The notes beneath the pieces were generated by a model. That model was not told the origin of the DNA. It saw only the letters and a program-made list of their open reading frames with translations, and did no database searches. A stretch of 64,000 nt of DNA from Halobacteriovorax sp. GB3 (GTDB taxonomy: Bacteria > Bdellovibrionota > Bacteriovoracia > Bacteriovoracales > Bacteriovoracaceae): positions 125,409 to 189,408 of the forward strand of contig NZ_JAQSLN010000005.1 of the NCBI RefSeq assembly GCF_028649655.1, given 5' to 3'. This document shows, one piece after another, positions 62,201 to 64,000 of this stretch. How positions within the stretch are numbered: position 1 is the stretch's first letter; each line of letters opens with the position of its first letter. The position numbers and the translations under genes were made by a program.

Positions 62201-62327
62201 GAAAATCGACATCTGGTTTTTCACTGACACCTAATTCCCTAAAACATAGGTAACCAAATATAATAAATGAAGCCATTACCATCCATGCAAAGACTGGCTT
62301 CTTGATTGAGATTTCTGTTAAATTCAC
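59241..62327 (-). CDS. RND-family efflux pump inner-membrane transporter (HAE-1/AcrB type)
   Basis: A 1028-residue proton-driven transporter of the AcrB/MexB superfamily. It begins with the first membrane helix (KKPVFAWMVMASFIIFGYL), then the porter domain with VSVSVGWEGAAPEVVELDI. The proton-relay Asp pair is in GLVVDDNIMILENITRKF in TM4 (near residue 400), and the conserved Lys region is in GIVKKNSIILVD in TM10. Twelve membrane helices in the usual two halves are apparent. It overlaps the tolC gene by four bases (ATGA). No periplasmic adaptor (AcrA/HlyD) is encoded next to it. Drug versus lipid or other substrate cannot be told from sequence. Confidence 0.94.
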   Translation of the reverse strand: MNLTEISIKKPVFAWMVMASFIIFGYLCFRELGVSEKPDVDFPVVSVSVGWEGAAPEVVELDIIDILESSLLSVEGIKQITSQARRGRADVTLEFEIDTDIDVAVQEVQSILSSAQRRLPDDIDAPVVRKSNPEDRPIMWLSITSSEMSKKELMTFVRDQIKDRFQTIDGVSEVILGGYVDPSLRVWVSDKKLKQYDLSVLDVYNAISNEHNEYPAGIYENPSTEYNVRVLGEAKSVNDFENISINQRGGAPNYSPIPLKKVAEIEDGLDDVRRISRVMGEQSIGLGFRKKRGSNSVDVAHNVKDKMVIIANALPKGTSIGVNYDGTVFIEDSIEELKFTLVLAGVMTSAVVLFFLGSLGAAFNIVLSIPTAIIATFIGVKVFGFTLNTFTMLGLTLAVGLVVDDNIMILENITRKFKEGHSKIKASLLGTQEISFAALASSTAIIAIFLPLGFMSGIVGKYFYQFAVTICIAIFFSYIDAITLTPMRTSIMLGEDKKEGHRFIDRVMEKLEGFYSRTLDAALKFRFFVLGGAVVLFASTFFIFKSLKREFVPPQDQSRLILFMKTKPGSSLEYTQKKVAEIEKILMSYDELRRYFVAIGGFTGTESNTAFGYVTLKDKRERPKNKEANRVLTQQEFSDFLKADIRKNVKGIFAFVRDPSLGGFGQGEGYPIEFSITGPDWDVLIETSEDLKKKMEESKLMVGIDSNYKGKIPELHIVPDREKALARGVSVDAIGKTIQSMVSGVVAGKFAKGGRRYDVKVKIKENELNEMADITKITVRNNRGQLIPLSEVTKVEETTGLLSIIREDRTRSITLTANLAPKVAQSDALEYVRENFANNLPEEYTLIESGSTRTYNESFYSLIYVIVLGLVIAYMILASQFNSFVSPITILSALPFSFTGAFIALKLGGQTLNMYSMIGLILLMGIVKKNSIILVDLTNQMRAKGLGIREALMEACPVRLRPIIMTSVSTVAGTVPAALSLGPGAETRIPMALAVIGGLVFSTVLTLYIVPCIYTLLPGRINEERQSI

Positions 62328-63529
62328 AAATTTTTCCCTGCTAATGACTTAATTTGAAAACCAGCACTTTGTACTGATAACTTTGTTGTATAGAAATTTT
62401 TCTTGGCCTCAATATATTGTGTAAGAGCTGAAAGTACTTCTAAAGAAGTAACGAGACCTAGTTTGAATTCCTTTCTATATTCTTCGTAATTCACCTTATT
62501 TGCTTTATTTGCCTTATCGAGGAGATCAATTCTTCTTTCACCTGTTTCAAACTCGTTATATAGAGTCGATAGTGTTTCACTAATAACTTTCTTACCTCTA
62601 TCAATTTCATAAATCGTTCTTCTATAGCGAAGTTCATCTGCACTCACTTGTGCTGATGTCTTCCCGCCAGAATAGAGAGGAAAACTCATAACAACTGCAG
62701 CATCCCAATCTCTTTGAGTAGAATCATTTGAGTTATGTAAATAATAATTAGACTTTAAATCAACGCTTGGTTGATGATCGGCCTTTGAGATTTCAATTTT
62801 CTTTTTTGCGATATCACGTAAAAGCTCTAAGGCCCTTACTGTAGGATAATTTTCAATATCGCTTTCATTAAAGGAAATATTATTTTTAAACTCTGGTGCT
62901 GTTAAAACCTCTTCTTTTTCAAGAGGAATTAGAGTTGTTATCAAAATACGAGCATCATCAACTTCTTTTTGTAATCTCTCTACATTAGCTTTTGTATTAA
63001 AGAGTAGCGACTCAGCTGATAAATAATCACTTCTCTTAGATTTACCAATTTTCACTCTATACGAAATATCTTTCAATCTCTCATCAGAGAGTCGAACAAG
63101 TTCTCTATTAAGTTCAAGTTCCTTTGATTTAATCAAAAAATTAAAAAATTTGATGATTAGTTCTTGCTGTAACTCACGAATTTTTGCGTTTTCTAGATAC
63201 TTTTGTGACTTAGAATAAATTTTTGCTGACTCAAAGGCCTTCCATTCTTTCAAGCCTCTATAGAGTGGTTGAACGAGTCCCACCGACATTGATGTTTGAT
63301 CTGATTCATTCAGAGTCTTTCCAGGTCCATACTTATTATATGATCCATTTAGCGATACATCTGGTAAGACCGCTGATTTCAAAACATCAACTTCAATGTT
63401 TGATATCTCTGTTTCTTTCTTTGCTATTTTCACCTGTTCATTTTCATGAAGACGCTTAAGAGCATCTTCCAACGTCAGGGCGTAACAATTGTAACTAAAT
63501 AAACAAATTATTAATGTAAGTAATTTCAT
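62324..63529 (-). CDS. TolC-family outer-membrane efflux protein
   Basis: A 401-residue outer-membrane channel subunit with signal peptide (MKLLTLIICLFSYNCYALT, cleavage after CYA) and the repeated long helical hairpins of the TolC fold (ALKRLHENEQVKIAKKETEI, then VGLVQPLYRG, RVKIGKSKRSDYLSAESLLF, SFPLYSGGKTSAQVSADELR and FKLGLVTSLEVLSALTQYIE). The gene forms an operon with the RND transporter (four-base overlap). An inverted repeat upstream at 63605-63627 is a likely regulatory site. Confidence 0.92.
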   Translation of the reverse strand: MKLLTLIICLFSYNCYALTLEDALKRLHENEQVKIAKKETEISNIEVDVLKSAVLPDVSLNGSYNKYGPGKTLNESDQTSMSVGLVQPLYRGLKEWKAFESAKIYSKSQKYLENAKIRELQQELIIKFFNFLIKSKELELNRELVRLSDERLKDISYRVKIGKSKRSDYLSAESLLFNTKANVERLQKEVDDARILITTLIPLEKEEVLTAPEFKNNISFNESDIENYPTVRALELLRDIAKKKIEISKADHQPSVDLKSNYYLHNSNDSTQRDWDAAVVMSFPLYSGGKTSAQVSADELRYRRTIYEIDRGKKVISETLSTLYNEFETGERRIDLLDKANKANKVNYEEYRKEFKLGLVTSLEVLSALTQYIEAKKNFYTTKLSVQSAGFQIKSLAGKNL

Positions 63530-63604
63530 CTCTGACCTTTTTTAAGAATACCGAGTAAATCTTAACTTTTATTCCTAGAAGAATCGAATAAAAATATTAG
63601 AATT

Positions 63605-63627
63605 AACACTTATTTGACATAAGTGTT
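63605..63627. promoter_or_regulatory. Perfect inverted repeat upstream of tolC-RND (operator candidate)
   Basis: AACACTTAT-TTGAC-ATAAGTGTT, nine-base arms with a five-base spacer, lies 76-98 bases before the tolC start. It resembles a TetR- or Rrf2-type operator; alternatively it is part of the end of the upstream oxidoreductase gene's transcript. No T run on either side. Confidence 0.5.
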
Positions 63628-63643
63628 ACAAATTGAAACAAAT

Positions 63644-64000
63644 TTAGATCAATGACACTTTCTTGATGTAACCTAGAAGATTTAAACTCGACAATGATAG
63701 AGAATAGATACTTTGACCTGGAATTGTCGTATCACTTAAACAGTAGAAATTAGATACGGACGTTTTAGTTCTTTGATGCAGGAAAAGCGGGTCACTCAAA
63801 GAATAGGGTATCCCCCCTAGAAAACCTTTTTCTCTATTTGTATATCTTTGAAAGGTTAATGGTGTACCAACCGCTGTATTTCTAATTTGTGTGATCTTAT
63901 ATTTTTCAAATACATTTCGAAGAGATCTTTCACAAAATAATTTAATACATTCCTTTGCCTTTTTATAATCTTCATCTCTTTCATTCAATTTCCACTCGGT
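63644..64000 (-). CDS. Phytoene desaturase-like FAD oxidoreductase, C-terminal part (5' end outside window)
   Basis: The minus-strand frame is open to the window edge and ends at 63644. The visible 118 residues carry AVGTPLTFQRYTNREKGFLGGIP and FYCLSDTTIPGQSIYSLSLSSLNLLGYI, the C-terminal FAD-binding segment (family G-D-x-x-x-P-G-x-G) of the CrtI/carotenoid isomerase/amine-oxidase-like family. In this class GTPLTFERYT is common near the C-terminus. The usual Gly-Asp before Thr-x-x-P-G is Ser-Asp here. Most of the protein is beyond the window, so the substrate is unknown. It is followed by the tolC promoter region. Confidence 0.72.
   Translation of the reverse strand, partial: TEWKLNERDEDYKKAKECIKLFCERSLRNVFEKYKITQIRNTAVGTPLTFQRYTNREKGFLGGIPYSLSDPLFLHQRTKTSVSNFYCLSDTTIPGQSIYSLSLSSLNLLGYIKKVSLI

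Overview
The window is a 64 kb, low-GC, gene-dense chromosomal segment from a free-living, flagellated, Gram-negative bacterium. Several features point to the predatory Bdellovibrio/Bacteriovorax lineage (a Halobacteriovorax-like bacterium is my best guess): an MglA GTPase of the TVPGQVFY type beside a roadblock-like protein, multiple short flagellins, PilZ proteins, LpoB/LPP20-type lipoproteins, outer-membrane heptose enzymes and frequent TTG starts. This placement comes from gene content and sequence style, not from a database search. I see no insertion sequence, prophage or CRISPR array.

Layout. 1-1384: 5' part of a polytopic membrane protein gene. 1663-3876: fliD-fliS-fliT-like filament cap/chaperone operon closed by a terminator. 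4104-8921: a probable flagellin (or surface) glycosylation locus with a short Maf-like protein, two GT9 glycosyltransferases with long C-terminal extensions, a 46-residue protein and a hypothetical protein. It runs on into a histidine kinase, a single-domain response regulator, nadK and recN. 13233-16762 (minus): LpxH-like phosphoesterase, PilZ protein and two flagellin genes, each with its own terminator; one has a clear sigma-28 promoter. 16947-21760 (minus): housekeeping operon (solute-binding protein, prmA, rsmE, RDD protein, heptose adenylyltransferase). 21890-25265 (plus): uridine kinase, RNase J, a zinc-finger membrane protein and a hypothetical.

25334-42006 (minus) is a dcw division/wall cluster in the order mtnP-rsmH-ftsL-ftsI-murE-murF-mraY-murD | ftsW-murC-murB-ftsQ-ftsA-ftsZ. 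It has a terminator/promoter break after murD, and murG and mraZ are missing. 42103-47386 holds a lipase-like hydrolase, then SRP RNA-dnaX-ybaB-recR-roadblock-mglA. 47487-51399 holds ndh, a LysR regulator, a repeat-rich tRNA-Ser locus, tadA and a PilZ membrane protein. 51417-58973 holds a hybrid sensor kinase, an envelope lipoprotein cluster and an XRE regulator. 59049-64000 holds tRNA-Arg, an RND pump, TolC and the 3' end of a phytoene-desaturase-like oxidoreductase.

Most noteworthy signals: an A9 tract in dnaX where slippage in either direction stops translation within four codons (a tau/gamma switch); two 65-bp structured repeats at tRNA-Ser that carry the tRNA 3' end and keep GNRA tetraloops; a MurD whose P-loop lysine is arginine; a dcw cluster without murG; and a leaderless-type promoter in front of the zinc-finger gene.
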